In this document: positions 9,886-20,706 of the stretch, one piece after another | Position numbering within the stretch: the first letter of the stretch is position 1 | Layout: each line of letters opens with the position of its first letter | NCBI RefSeq assembly: GCF_036850765.1 | Contig: NC_089490.1 | Coordinates: 133,948,522 to 134,012,521, forward strand | DNA length: 64,000 nucleotides | Source: Saccopteryx bilineata | Taxonomy: Eukaryota > Chordata > Mammalia > Chiroptera > Emballonuridae | Direction: 5' to 3' | Translations under genes and position numbers: made by a program | The notes under the pieces: model-generated | The model's input: only the letters and a program-made list of their open reading frames with translations | Told to the model about the DNA's origin: nothing | Database searches by the model: none

Positions 9886-11037
9886 TGTTGGGCAGATAAA
9901 ATATATTATGCTCACTTTGTTAAAAACAGCGCTGCCCACATGGAGGCAGTCACCCAGGTGATATTAATGTGTGTTGGGGGCGGGCTGTAGGCAGGCAGAA
10001 TCCTTGTAGCCTGGGGATTGGTTTTGGGATTAAGCCTTTCCTACCCTTTTTGATGTGGGGTGGTACAATCCCATCATGTCTCTGATAAGTGACTTTGTAT
10101 TAGAGACTTCCCTATTTTGTATATTGGATTAAAGGTTTTTAAATTTTATTTTATTTATTCATTTTTATTTTTTATTTTATTTATTTATTTATTTTTTTAA
10201 TTTATTCATTTTAGAGAGGAGAGAGAGAGAGAGAGGGGGGAGACAGAGAGAAGGAGGAGGAGCTGGAAGCATCAACTCCCATATGTGCCTTGACCAGGCA
10301 AGCCCAGGGTTTCGAACCGGTGACCTCAGCATTTCCAGGTCGATGCTTTATCCACTGCGCCACCACAGGTCAGGCAATTTTTATTCATTTTTAGAGAGGA
10401 AGAGAGAGGATAGAGAGACAGAGAGAGAGAGAAGCATCAACTCCCATATGTACCCTGACCAGGCAAGCCCAGGGTTTCGAACCGGCGACCTCAGCATTTC
10501 CAGGTTGACGCTTTATCCACTGCGCCACCACAGGTCAGGCGGATTAAAGGTTTTGATTTCTACACTTTATAGTGTAGAAATCAAAACCATTTTTTAATGG
10601 GGGCAGAATGGAAGCTTGCTCTCTAGGTTCCTGGGATTATTAGCATTAGAGGAGAGAGCAGAGCAGAGAACAGAGAAAGGCCACGTGGAGGAGGCCAGGA
10701 GAAGCAGCCAAGATGGCGGAGTATTGAGTGAGAAGCCAGTTTGTGTAGAGTTTGTGCAGGGAGAAGGAAGGAGATGGGGAACAGAGGTGAATAAGTCTGG
10801 TGAGCTAGAAACCTTTGATTCTAGGAAACTCGGATAAGTCAGTAGCTTTGTGAGCACTGAATGTGAGTGGGTTTTGGAGCCCAGTGTGTGTTTCTACTTG
10901 CCCGCCGGGTGCAAGCTAGGATTAAAGGTAATGGCCCATCAGTTTGTGGCTCTTGTTTCTTTACCGACTGTCCGAATCCAATGTGAACCTGCATGGACCA
11001 GGCTGCTATGATGGTGGCCCTGGCTTCTGGCTTTACA
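9886..11037 (+). mobile_element. Solo LTR (class III-related) with perfect 5-bp TSD
   Basis: Starts TGTTGGGCAG, ends TTTACA. Duplication TATGC at 9881-9885 and 11,038-11,042 is perfect. Interrupted by two family B SINEs. The 5-bp duplication fits class III (ERVL) or class I/III solo LTR formation by LTR-LTR recombination. Confidence 0.93.
10138..10541 (-). mobile_element. Two nested family B SINEs
   Basis: The outer SINE (head at about 10,540) has duplication GGATTAAAGGTTTT on both sides (about 10,124 and 10,541). A second copy (about 10,165-10,375) inserted into its A-rich tail, repeating 'TTTTTATTCATTTTTA'. Both are on the minus strand. Confidence 0.88.
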
Positions 11038-11322
11038 TATGCCCTACCTACAACCTAGTCTCAAACAGAAAGCAAGAATTCAGAAGAAAGCCAGAATTCA
11101 GTAAAGTCAGAGTTGCTTTACCTACCTCTATAATCTCTCTTCCAAATTGTCCAAATTGTTGAATTTAGGAACTGAGAGGTATCTGCCAAGGAACTGTCCA
11201 GACCCCACAGAAAGACCGGGAGCCCTGGAACGTCTCAGGGGGTGCCTCTCCTTGAGATTCAAGCAGGGTTGTGCAGCTCCCCGGAGAGAACAGCTGATTC
11301 GGGTTGTCTCATGAAACACTGA
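11038..11322 (-). mobile_element. Untranslated leader of minus-strand class I ERV
   Basis: Sequence immediately downstream (on the minus strand) of the tRNA-Pro-type primer site. It shows no gag start I can identify. It is cut by the solo LTR at 9886-11,037 and runs into the tandem repeat at 9661-9880. Confidence 0.5.
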
Positions 11323-11340
11323 ATCCCAGATGAGCCCCCA
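11323..11340 (-). other. Primer binding site, tRNA-Pro-like
   Basis: On the minus strand the 18 bases read TGGGGGCTCATCTGGGAT, two nt after an LTR ending TTATAACA. They agree at 16 of 18 positions with the tRNA-Pro primer site typical of gammaretroviruses. This sets the orientation of the second class I ERV as minus. Confidence 0.8.
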
Positions 11341-11342
11341 AA

Positions 11343-11642
11343 TGTTATAAAGTATTGCACCCCAGATTTTGAAAGGCACTGTATTACACTTCATTGAGTC
11401 CATGTAGAGACACCTAGTCCAGATGAATTTTGAAGAGTTTTATTGAAGAAGAAGATTTGTTAAATATGCTGGCCACATATGGCTAACACGGGGAAATTGT
11501 AGATCCAAATCATGCGCATCGAGTATATTTCAGAGGCCGGTTATATACCCTCTGACTACATACAGGTGTGTGTGTGGGGCATAACAAGATTAACATTTAA
11601 CAAGATTTGCGTTACATTAACAAGATTAACATTTGTCTAAGG
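11343..11642 (-). mobile_element. LTR of minus-strand class I ERV, 3' part
   Basis: On the minus strand this holds the end of the LTR, with an AATAAAACTCTTCAAA polyadenylation region near 11,440 and terminal TTATAACA. The same region is found in the solo LTR at 24,231-25,743 (AATAAAACTTTTCAAA, 'ATCTGGACTTGGTGTCT', 'TACTTTATAAC'). The 5' part of this LTR lies beyond the hAT, at 22,077-22,448. Confidence 0.8.
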
Positions 11643-11961
11643 CAGGGGACGGGAACCTACAGCTCGAGAGCCAGACCTGGCTCTTTAGAAGGTTGCATCT
11701 GGCTCGCAGACAAATCTTTAATAAAAAAATAATGTTAAAAATATAAAACATTCTCATGTATTACAATCCATTCATTTCCTACAGCTCATGTTCATGGTTG
11801 CAGGTGGCTAGAACTAATCACAGCTGTCTTCCAGGACAACACCAAATTTTTATTGGATAATGCATAACGTACATAGGTCTTTGTGAGGTCAGAAAGTAAA
11901 CATCCCTCCTTTTAATCAAGTAGTCAGCTAGCTAATTGCAGAAACCCTTTTGACGAAGAAG

Positions 11962-12778
11962 ATGGCCAAAAGAAAAAAAGATGAGGAGTATCTTACTTTT
12001 CAGCAGGAATGGACAGAGAAATTCACCTTTTTGGAGAAAGCAGGTTCTACAGTGTGTCTAATATGCAATGATAAAATTGCATCGATGAAACGGTCAAATA
12101 TAAAGTGGCACTTTAACACACACCATACTACATTTGCATTGAAATATCCAGCAAGGGATAGCAGGAAGAAAGCATGTCAAGAGCTACTGTGCAGAGTGCA
12201 AACTAGTCAGGATCAACTCCATGTTTGGACCCAACAAGGTGACTGGAATTCAGCTAGCTTTGCTGGTGCTTTAGCAATTGTGAGAAAGAGAAAGCCATTC
12301 ACAGATGGGGAGTATGCCAAAACATTCATGTTGATATTGTCAATGAACTTTTGACGACTTTTCAGATAAAGACAAGATAATCAAATGAATAAAAGACATG
12401 CCTCTGTCAACAAGAACTCTTCATGATTGTACCATCATGATGGCAAATCAAATTGAGGCAACACAAATGAAGGATATAAATGCAGCACCATTCTTTTCTC
12501 TCGCTTTAGATGAGTCAACAGACATAAGCCATTTATCCCAGTGTAGCATGATTGCAACGTATGCTGTTGGTGACACACTACATGAGGAAAGTCTTGTTGT
12601 TTTGCCTATGAAAGAGACAACAAGAGGGGAGGATTTATTCAAGTCTTTCACTGAGTTCACTAAAAAAAAATCTACTGATGGATAAACTTATTTTGGTGTG
12701 TACTGATGGTGCTCCGTGCATGGTGGGAAAAAACAGAGGATTTGTAGTGCTTCTTCATGAACATGAAAAGAGACTCAT
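11962..12778 (+). pseudogene. hAT transposase, N-terminal segment
   Basis: The hAT transposase cuts and pastes the element. From ATG 11,962 (MAKRKK) a BED-like zinc finger is visible: VCLICNDK and, about 15 residues later, HFNTHH. The start of the RNase-H-like catalytic core follows: ALDESTDISHLSQCS (first catalytic Asp region, about 12,505-12,550) and VCTDGAPCMVGKN (second Asp, about 12,697-12,735). A base deletion near 12,350 and a stop at about 12,384 break the frame compared with the minus-strand copy at 31,967-32,872. The closest relatives I know are the GTF2IRD2/ZBED-like hAT-derived proteins. A solo LTR ends this segment. Confidence 0.88.
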
Positions 12779-13970
12779 TGTTGGGCAGATAAAATATGTT
12801 ATGTGGCCAAGAGTTTGCTTAAAGGCTTTTAATCACTGTAAAAAAAATTAGAGGACTGGATGAAGAAGATGGGGCACATATACACCATGGTATACTATTC
12901 AGCTAGGAGAAATGATGACATCGGATCACTTACAGTGGAAAGGTGGAGTCTTGGTAGCATTGTGCGGGGTGAAATAAGCGAATCAGAAAAAAACAGGAAC
13001 TGCAGGATTCCATATATTGGTGGGACATAAAAGTGAGACTAAGAGGCATGGACAAGAGTGCGGTGGTTGGGGGGGGAGATGGAAGGAGGGAGAGGGGGAG
13101 GGGGAGCGGTACAGAGAGAACTGGATGGAGGGTGGCGGAGGACGATCTCTCTTCGGGTGATGGGTATGCAACAGAACTAAATGACAAGATAACCTGGAAA
13201 TGTTTTCTTTGAATGTATGTACACTGATTTATTGATGTCACCCCATTAAAATAAAAATTTATTTATATTAAAAAAATATGTATATATATTATGCTCACTT
13301 TGTTAAAGACGGCGCTGCCCACGAGGAAGCCGTCGCCCAGGTGATATTAATGTGTGTCTCTGTGGGCAGGTAGAATCCTTGTAGCCTGGGGCTTGGTTTT
13401 GGGATTAGGCCTTTCCCACCCGTTTTGATGTGGGGCAGTACAATCCAATCATGCCTCAGAGAAGTGTCTTTGTATTAGAGACTTCCCTGTTTTATATATT
13501 GGATTAAAGTTTTGGATTTCTACACTATAAAGTGGGGGCAGAACGAGAGCTTGCTCTCTTGGTTCCTGGGATGATTAGCATAAGAGAGCAGAGGGAGCAG
13601 AGCAGAGAGCAGAAAGAGGCCATGTGGCCAGGAGAAGGAGCCAAGATGGTGGAGTATTGAGTGAGAGGCCAGTTTGTGCAGTTTGATGCTGGAGAAGGAA
13701 GGAGATGGGGAACAGAGGTGAATAAGTCTGGTGAGCTAGAAACCTTTGATTCTAGGAAACTCGGATAAGTCAGTAGCTTTGTGAGCACTGAATGTGAGTG
13801 GGTTTTGGAGCCCAGTGTATGTTTTTACTTGCCCGCCGGGTGCAAGCTAGAATTAAAGACTATGGCCCACCAGTTTGTGTCTCCGTTGTTTCTTTGCCAA
13901 CTGTTCGAATCCAGTGCGAACCTGCATGGGCCAGGCTGCTTTGATGGTGGCCTTGGCTGTTGGCTTTACA
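12779..13970 (+). mobile_element. Solo LTR (class III-related) with perfect TSD CTCAT
   Basis: Starts TGTTGGGCAG, ends TTTACA. CTCAT at 12,774-12,778 and 13,971-13,975 is perfect. Inserted in the hAT transposase gene. It was later split by an L1-type insertion at about 12,804-13,280. Confidence 0.94.
12804..13280 (+). mobile_element. 5'-truncated copy of ERV-L1 composite element
   Basis: It begins with about 30 bp (TGGCCAAGAGTTTGCTTAAA and the following bases) that also occur at 43,040-43,075 in the ERV-derived part of the composite at 39,876-43,518. An A-run follows, then the same L1 3' end: 'GGCACATATACACCATGGTA', a G-rich 3' UTR stretch and an A-rich tail. An imperfect ~13-bp duplication (AAAATATGTTATG on the left, TATATATTATG on the right) flanks it. 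The LTR sequence resumes after it with ATTATGCTCAC. Confidence 0.82.
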
Positions 13971-14367
13971 CTCATTCTAAGTTTTTATTGCATCCTACAT
14001 CAGGAGGCAATTTTTGCTCGAATTTGTGGTGAGCACTTGGTGAGGTGATGTCACTGGTCATTCGGGTGGTCAACTTTATTGTTGCCCGAGCTTTAAATGA
14101 TCCCCAGTTTAAAACACTGCTGGATAAAGTTGGGAATAATTATCCTGGTCTGCTTCTGCACAGCAATGTGCGTTCATTGTCAAGAGGAAAGGTGCTCAGC
14201 CGTTTCGCGGCTTGTCTGAGTGAAATCCAGATTTTTTTGAAACAAAAAACGTTGAGCATCCTGAGTTAGCTAACACTGAGTGGCTCCTGAAGTTCTACTA
14301 TCTCGTGGACATTACTGAATATCTGAACCAGCTCAATGTGAAAATGCAAGGCATTGGAAATACAATC
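13971..14367 (+). pseudogene. hAT transposase, middle segment
   Basis: Continues the transposase after the solo LTR. Frames include the region that in the minus-strand copy reads EALCAQMCGEHLVR, then VNFIVARALNDPQFKTLLDK (about 14,075-14,130) and DITEYLNQLNVKMQG (about 14,308-14,352). Frameshifts are present. The class III provirus enters at 14,368. Confidence 0.8.
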
Positions 14368-14907
14368 TGTAAGGCCAGGAGCCATGGCTGTCACTATCAA
14401 AGCAGCCGCCTGGCCCATGCAGGTTCCCATTGGATTCGGGCAGATGGTAAAGAAACGGCGGAGTCGGAGGATGGTGGGCCATCCTATTTATTGGTGTCTC
14501 ACCAAGACAGGCAAACCACAAAAGAAGACAAGGGAAAAGCAGAAAACCAGCTTTTCCCATGAAGGGCAAGGGATCAGGGAAGCCCCTGCAATCGTGATAG
14601 CAGGAACTGAGTGAGCCAGCTCCTGGTCTGTCCCACTTTATAGTGTAGAAAACCAAAATCCCTTAATCCAATATACAAACAAGGAAGTCTCTGATACAAA
14701 GTCACTTATCAAAGGCACAGTTGGATTCCTCATGAGAGTGTACCACCCAGATCATACAATCAGTCAAGGGTGTGGGGAAAAGCTTAGTCCTAAAACCAAA
14801 CCTTAGGCTACAAGGACCTGGCTTGCTTATAGCCTGTCCCCCACACCCAATATAAGTCACAAGCGAGCAAACATATATATCATATTTACAAACTTATTTG
14901 ACCAACA
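14368..14907 (-). repeat. 3' LTR of class III provirus
   Basis: On the minus strand it starts TGTTGGTC and ends CCTTACA. It contains a TATAAAG box (minus strand, near 14,640) and shares several blocks with the solo LTRs at 8031, 9886, 12,779 and 20,707: TTGTAGCCT, 'GTGACTTTGTAT.AGAGACTT', 'TATATTGGATTAA', 'TTTCTTTACC', 'GAACCTGCATGGGCCAG'. Confidence 0.95.
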
Positions 14908-14926
14908 TTCCACCCCTTTTGCTCGC
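14908..14926 (-). other. Polypurine tract of class III provirus
   Basis: On the minus strand the bases just before the 3' LTR are purine-rich (GCAAAAGGGGTGGAA), the expected plus-strand DNA primer for reverse transcription. Confidence 0.75.
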
Positions 14927-15038
14927 TTTACAATCTAAACCACAGGCATCTTCCATGATGGTCACTGTGCAAGGAGTGGGATACATTGCATAAGCAGAAA
15001 TAGTACCAACTACAGCAATAGGATTAACAGATCAAAAA

Positions 15039-15848
15039 CTATGGGCGAAATGAGAGAGCTGTCAGTGGCACCAAAAGAGGCAAATCCTTTCCCTCTGGCA
15101 GAATACAGGCCAGAGTTTTGTCTGCAGACAGCACCGTAGCTGGCACCAGAGGCCGCCCTGAGCGGGCATACCAAACCTTATTGGCCAATACACCAGCATC
15201 TTCTGGTTCTATGTGTAGTAAAATAGGAGAACTCATTATTGGCCATAAAGAAATTACAAAGGTGCCCTTCAAAATGCTGTCCCCTTGAGCACTCAAGGGA
15301 TAATACACTTCTACCTTAGGTGGCCAGGTGCTGGTTGCCCAAGGAGTTAACTGGAGGTCCACCTCTAGCCCCTTTCCCCATGGTGCCAACAAGGCCACCC
15401 ATCTCAGATGGGGGGCCTGTACAGTCCAGGGCCAAGTCCATTGAAGTCGTTGTCCTTTAAGAAGGGCTGTTGGAGCAGGTAAGAGCACGTTGCCCTGCTG
15501 TCCGAAACCTGGCTTGAGTAAAATGTCCTTGGTGCGTATCTGCAACTGAATGGGGGCAGCTGTCTGATGCAGGAGGGCCTCTACTGGAGCTGGGCTCCCC
15601 CGTCGAGGTCGCTCATTCAAAATCTGGAGTACTGTCCATAAGTGGCGTGTCCATCCAGTAAGAGAGCCGGTGCCCCCCTCCTGTCGCAGTCCCTGCTTTA
15701 AGAGTCCATTATACCGCTCAATGATACCAGCAGCCTGGGGGTGGTAGGAAACATGGTACTTCCAGTCCACCCCCAGCTTTTGAGCCCATTGCCTCACCAT
15801 TGAACCAGTGAAGTGGGTACCATTGTCACTTTCAAGGACCAGCGGTCA
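15039..15848 (-). pseudogene. pol: Integrase C-terminal half, class III provirus
   Basis: The frame continues directly from the upstream RNase H-integrase frame after a single in-frame TGA at about 15,847-15,849. Just after the stop come the second catalytic Asp motif (ESDNGTHF) and the Glu region (HPQAAGIIERYNGLLKQGL), so both remaining residues of the DD-E triad are present. The C-terminal DNA-binding domain follows. I see no separate dUTPase, which many ERVL elements carry after integrase, and no env. Confidence 0.88.
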
Positions 15849-15849
15849 C

Positions 15850-17136
15850 CCGTATGCAGCACTCAGGCAGTCCAGAGCCTGTATGACTGCCCTCTGGTCA
15901 GGGTTACGAGCAGGGTAAGCAGCAAGCAGCCCGGTGGCAGTATCTACACAAGTGACTGCATACTGGTACCCTTCTGACTTTGGTAAGGGTCCAATAATGT
16001 CTATCTGCCATCGTGTCAGTGGAACATGACCCCTCTGAATCTGTCCAGGCAACATCAGTGGTCTCCGAGGGTGTTCCTTGGAACATACTGCACATTGCTC
16101 ACAGGCTGCAAGTACCTCTGCATAGGACACAGGCAAGTTCCAAGCCTTAACCGTAGCCCACATAGTTTTCTGTCCTGCATGGAGCAGGCGCCGGTGGAGC
16201 CACTGTGCCACATCACCTGCAGGGGCAGTCTCCAACCATCGCACCCTTGCCAATGTATCTGCCTCATCATTCCCAGGATGGGCTAGAGGGGCATGCCCTG
16301 TGACATGATATACTGTCACCTGCTTCTGGTGTCCTATTTCCCATAAGTCTTGCCACATAGCCTGACCCCATAGTGGACGGTGTATTACCATCCACTGGTT
16401 AATGTGCCAAGTAGCAATCCAAAGGGTAAGTCCACGATAGACGGCCCAGCTGTCAGTACAGATTACCAGAGGTGAAGGTTCATTGTGGGCAACTAGCCAA
16501 ACAGCTCTTAATTCTGCCCATTGGCTGCTTTGGCCTATACCCGTGTCCATCCAAATAGTCTCAGTGGCCGGATGGAAGGCTATAGCCATCCATTTGGCAG
16601 GTTGGCCCCTGCTGGAACCATCAGTATACCAGGCATCTTTGGGGATGGGCACCCGCCCCTCCTGGTAGGGACTGACCTCAGGTTCTGCCTCCTGAGCCCC
16701 AGTTGCACCTGACTCTAAGGTCGCATAGGTGACTGGACCCAAGACTTCCTGCAGTTCTGCCCTCAATGGGCTGGTGCTAAGAGCACAGCGTTGCTGCAGG
16801 TAGGCACCCCACTTGGCCAGGTTGGACATTTGGGCCATACCACTGCGTGGTTTAGTTGCCCAATCTCTCACCCATCCAGCAATAGGGTATGTTGTCTTGA
16901 CTGTAACTGGTGTTGTGGTTGTAATACTCTCAGTTGCCAGGAGGGCAGGCTGCATACACAGCTGCCAGCTGCTTCTCCACTAATGAGTAACGAACTTCAG
17001 CACCTTTCCACAATTGGGACCAAACCCCAATAGGTTGCTGTAGGCACTCTGTCCGCTGCCACAAGCCCCATCCAAACCCCTCTGAGGTTACATGAACATC
17101 CAGCTCACAGGGCCTGGCAGGATCAAACACATTCAA
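15850..17136 (-). pseudogene. pol: RNase H and integrase N-terminal half, class III provirus
   Basis: The long frame 16,955-15,846 carries the RNase H core (DAWYTDGSSRG, with the first catalytic Asp; SQWAELRAVWLV, with the Glu) and the integrase zinc-binding domain (HRRLLHAG ... CEQCAVCSKEH), followed by the first catalytic Asp in WQIDIIGPLP. The RT-connection part at 17,136-16,930 is in another frame. There are therefore frameshifts near 17,150 and near 16,945, where a short stretch lost register. The rest is well preserved, as expected for a young copy. Confidence 0.9.
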
Positions 17137-18410
17137 GGCCTGTGCTTGACAGCTCTCTTAGCAGCTGCGAATGAACCTTGCGCCTGCTCAGTCCAATCCC
17201 AACGAACCCCCTTTCGAATAAGGTTGTACAGGGGGCGTAGTAACTGAGCCAAATGGGGTATAAATGCTCGCCAATACCCCAACAAACCTAAGAATTCCTG
17301 TAACTGTTTTACCCTAGTGGGCACGGGGTATGCTTGGATCTTATCTATAACTGCGTCAGGGATAACTTTTGTCTTACCCGACCTGACAACTCCCAAGAAT
17401 TTAACAGATAACCCAGGTCCTTGTAATTTGTTCTTGTTGACTGCCCAGCCACATGCTTTCAAATGGGATAGCAGGGTAGGGACTGCTTGCTCCAATTCTG
17501 GAAGAGAATCACTAGTTAGCATAATATCATCAATATAATGGTACATGCGAACTACCTCTGGCTGTTTCCATTTAGCCAGGTCAGCAGCCACCAGCCCATG
17601 GCACAAAGTGGGGCTATGCAAATAGCCCTGGGGTAACACTGTGAAGGTCCATTGTCTCCCTTCTTAACTGAAGGCAAATTGGTCTTGACTCTCTGCAGCT
17701 ATATCAATAGAGAAAAAAGCATTGGCCAAGTCTGCCACAAAGTGGTATGTCCCCAACTCATGGCTTAGCCAATCTATCATGTTAGCTATTGAGGGAACAG
17801 CAGCGTGCAAAGGGGGAACAACTTTATTAAGTTCCCTGTAATCTACTGTCATTCTCCAGGTTCCATCTGCTTTGCGCACAGGCCATACCAGGGAGTTGTA
17901 AGGACTGTGTGCTGGCCGGATGATCCCCACCTTTTCTAATTCGAGGATTGTCCCTGTGACTTCTTCATAACCACCTGGCAGGTGGTACTGCTTGGTGTTA
18001 GTCACACGCCGAGGGATGGGTAATAGCAAAGGGGAATGTGATGCGTGTCCCTGCAATATGGCCTTCACGACCCTGATCCACAGCCGAAACTCCCCAGCTG
18101 TAGTTTCCAACCACAGTCCTTGCAAGACATCTACCCCTAAAATATATTCAGGAATAGGAGATACATACACCTTATATGACTTAGGAGGCAGTCTTCCTAT
18201 CCCCAATGGAATAGTTATTGGCTTCACTTGAACAGTTTGTCCCCTGTAACCGTCAATGGCCACTGGGGTCCCAGCAAACCGCTCTGGGTTCCCATAGAGG
18301 AGGGAACATTCTGCACCTGTATCCACCAAGGCCAACACCCATTGTACATTGGAAGGGGACCAGTGGATAGCCAGTTCCACGTGTGGCCTCCGGTCCCCGC
18401 CCATCCCCAT
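17133..18410 (-). pseudogene. pol: Protease and reverse transcriptase, class III provirus
   Basis: The frame from 18,410 begins with the aspartic protease, whose active site is intact (ALVDTGAECSLLYG). It runs into RT: VGIIRPAHSPYNSLVWPVRK and YHFVADLANAFFSI (palm Asp). One in-frame TAA at about 17,664-17,666 separates this from the second half, which continues in the same frame with VLPQGYLHSPTLCHG and the active-site box YHYIDDIMLTSD. The YIDD box is typical of class III ERVs. It ends at a frameshift near 17,140. Only one stop and that shift disable it. Confidence 0.92.
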
Positions 18411-18439
18411 TAGACGGGTCCCTTGGCCCCCTTCCTATT

Positions 18440-19705
18440 CAAACTGGTACAATGGGTCTTGGGAGTTCTCCTCTCCCTCGGCCGTCTCTATCATATAATC
18501 TTGTAACTGAGCTGTGTGCGCACCAAACGTTTTATTGGTAGCTGCTGGGCCTTTCATCTCAGTAGCTGGAACTTCTGTTCTGGTTTAAGCTGCCGCCAAA
18601 GCTCCAAAAGAATTTTATTAGACTGGCCATCCAATTTCCCCTTATCTGCTCCAGCCGCAATCAAATCTACCCACATCTGCGTTTGGGTAACCTTTACAGG
18701 CCCGTTTCCCTTGCTAGTTGGGGGGGCAACATAGGCAGCAGCCCTCACTGCTTTATGATCCCGAGTGGCTTCCAGCTCTCCCAAATCTGCTACCATCTGT
18801 GTGACTGCATTGATGGGCTGCCCCACATAGGGGCCCAATATAGCCACAAGTGACCCAAAAAGGGCTAGCAAGGACAAATTCCCTCATTTTTGCCGTAAAC
18901 ACTTCCTCGTCTGGCCCATGGGACCCAGGGTTGAAAACAGCATTCTTCATACCTAGTTCCTGAAGGACCTTTACTAACTCACTGTAGGACTGCCACCGAC
19001 TCATTGCCCCCGGTAATTCTCCAGCATTCTGCCAGACCATACGAATGGCAGCCATCACCCATTCTAATAGGGTATGGTCTCCTGGATTGCCATGGCAGTT
19101 CTGAAGATGCTGCCTCAAGGAAGAGTGTGTGGTAATGGCAGCCAATTTCTCCATCTTTGTTCTGGAGAGCATGATGCCATCCACCCCTATATCCCATAAT
19201 CGTAGTAACCAGGTTACCAGGGATTCAGTAGGTTTCTGTCTAAATTGTGCCCCCAACTCCATCAGCTCTGCCTGGGTATAGGGCCGGACCACAGAGTGTT
19301 CCATTACCTGGGCAGGAGGCTGTGGCTGCCCCTGAGGGACTCTTTGCTGCTGGGTTTTTACCTTTTTGGCCACCACTGGTCGGGCTCTCAGTGTGCATAT
19401 GGCAGCTTCAGCCTGAGCATTCTCATCCTCAGAAGAGGAGTTGCAAGCGCCTGCTCCCGCTGACTCAAAGCCAATCCACCGGTATGGATGCTGCTGCTCC
19501 TTTGGTGACCGTTTAGGCTCCTGTGGCTGCTGGCTTTTGGCTGGAAGCTGAGACTCGAGCTCTTGAATCCGCAGTTGTTTCTCCAACAACTGCCGGTGAA
19601 AACATTCAGCTTCCAGGGTAAACTGCAACTCGCGAACCCGTAATTCCTTCTCCAGTGCTCGCTCCAATTCCAGCCTTTTCTGCCGTTCTATTTGCAATTC
19701 ACACT
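18440..19705 (-). pseudogene. gag: gag of class III provirus
   Basis: The frame 19,697-18,753 encodes an N-terminal coiled coil rich in Glu, Arg, Gln and Leu heptads (about residues 1-55). A Gln/Pro-rich linker and a capsid-like region follow. A frameshift at about 18,880 moves the C-terminal part into the frame 18,877-18,554 (capsid end: NKILLELWRQLKPEQKF). No zinc knuckle is evident, which fits ERVL-type gag. The first ATG in the visible frame is internal; the true start may lie in the 19,700-19,860 stretch. Confidence 0.82.
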
Positions 19706-19866
19706 GAAGCTTTTGACTTCAGGCAGCTCCTCACACAGAACTCCTGGTTTCCTCTTGAGTAAAAAGCATGTAGCCCATGGCCCCTAAAAGGACAGCCATG
19801 GGGAACCAGAGCAGCAACCAGTACTCTACCCCACCCATCAAGGGTGGCGGCCCCATACCAATCTCT

Positions 19867-19886
19867 GAATCCTGCCGACTATGCCA
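19867..19886 (-). other. Primer binding site, tRNA-Ser(AGA)-like
   Basis: The minus strand reads TGGCATAGTCGGCAGGATTC, two nt downstream of the 5' LTR end. From tRNA knowledge this matches the complement of the 3' end of tRNA-Ser(AGA) plus CCA at 19 of 20 positions. A tRNA-Ser primer is the naming feature of HERV-S within class III. Confidence 0.8.
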
Positions 19887-19888
19887 GT

Positions 19889-20428
19889 TGTAAGGCCAGG
19901 AGCCATGGCTGTCACTATCAAAGCAGCCGCCTGGCCCATGCAGGTTCCCATTGGATTCGGGCAGATGGTAAAGAAACGGCGGAGTCGGAGGATGGTGGGC
20001 CATCCTATTTATTGGTGTCTCACCAAGACAGGCAAACCACAAAAGAAGACAAGGGAAAAGCAGAAAACCAGCTTTTCCCATGAAGGGCAAGGGATCAGGG
20101 AAGCCCCTGCAATCGTGATAGCAGGAACTGAGTGAGCCAGCTCCTGGTCTGTCCCACTTTATAGTGTAGAAAACCAAAATCCCTTAATCCAATATACAAA
20201 CAAGGAAGTCTCTGATACAAAGTCACTTATCCAAGGCATAATTGGATTCCTCATGAGAGTGTACCACCCAGATCATACAATCAGTCAAGGGTGTGGGGAA
20301 AAGCTTAGTCCTAAAACCAAACCTTAGGCTACAAGGACCTGGCTTGCTTATAGCCTGTCCCCCACACCCAATATAAGTCACAAGCGAGCAAACATATATA
20401 TCATATTTACAAACTTATTTGACCAACA
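19889..20428 (-). repeat. 5' LTR of class III provirus
   Basis: Same boundaries and length (540 bp) as the 3' LTR. The only differences I find by eye are around 20,231-20,241 compared with 14,710-14,720. Confidence 0.95.
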
Positions 20429-20706
20429 CAGTCTTATCCCTTCAACAAGCAGTGTTTGAATTTGAAAACAAGCTGGAACTCTTTGTCGCTGGCATTGAAA
20501 CAGGTCATTTACTACACTTTGAAAAACCAGGAGAGTTTAAAGATGCGTGCACAGTAAGTGACCCTGCTCAACATCTTGATCTCCAGCAGCTAACAGGCTT
20601 CACATCTAATCTCCTGCAGTCATTCAAAGCATGCTTTGGAGAATTTCATGAGCGCACTCATCTTTTTAAGTTCGTCCCCCATCCACACGAGTATGCAGTG
20701 GATAGT
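20429..20706 (+). pseudogene. hAT transposase, third segment
   Basis: The transposase resumes after the provirus: LQQAVFEFENKLELFVAGIE, then LDLQQLTGFTSNLLQSFKACF and FKFVPHPHEYAVD. One frame is open to the next solo LTR at 20,707. Confidence 0.85.

Larger units (their letters stand above)
14368..20428 (-). mobile_element. Complete class III (ERVL/HERV-S-like) provirus, young
   Basis: Two LTRs (14,368-14,907 and 19,889-20,428), a tRNA-Ser-like primer site, a polypurine tract, gag, pro and pol are in the expected order on the minus strand. Flanking pentamers are CAATC (14,363-14,367) and CAGTC (20,429-20,433), a 5-bp duplication with one mismatch. The two LTRs differ at 3 of 540 positions by eye, all within about 10 bases. 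There is no env and I see no dUTPase. It sits inside the hAT transposase gene. Pol has YIDD at the RT active site, as in class III elements. Confidence 0.95.

Noticed and set aside
16026..16712. Plus-strand open frames over the class III provirus
   Set aside because: They are shadows of the minus-strand pol frames and carry no motif.
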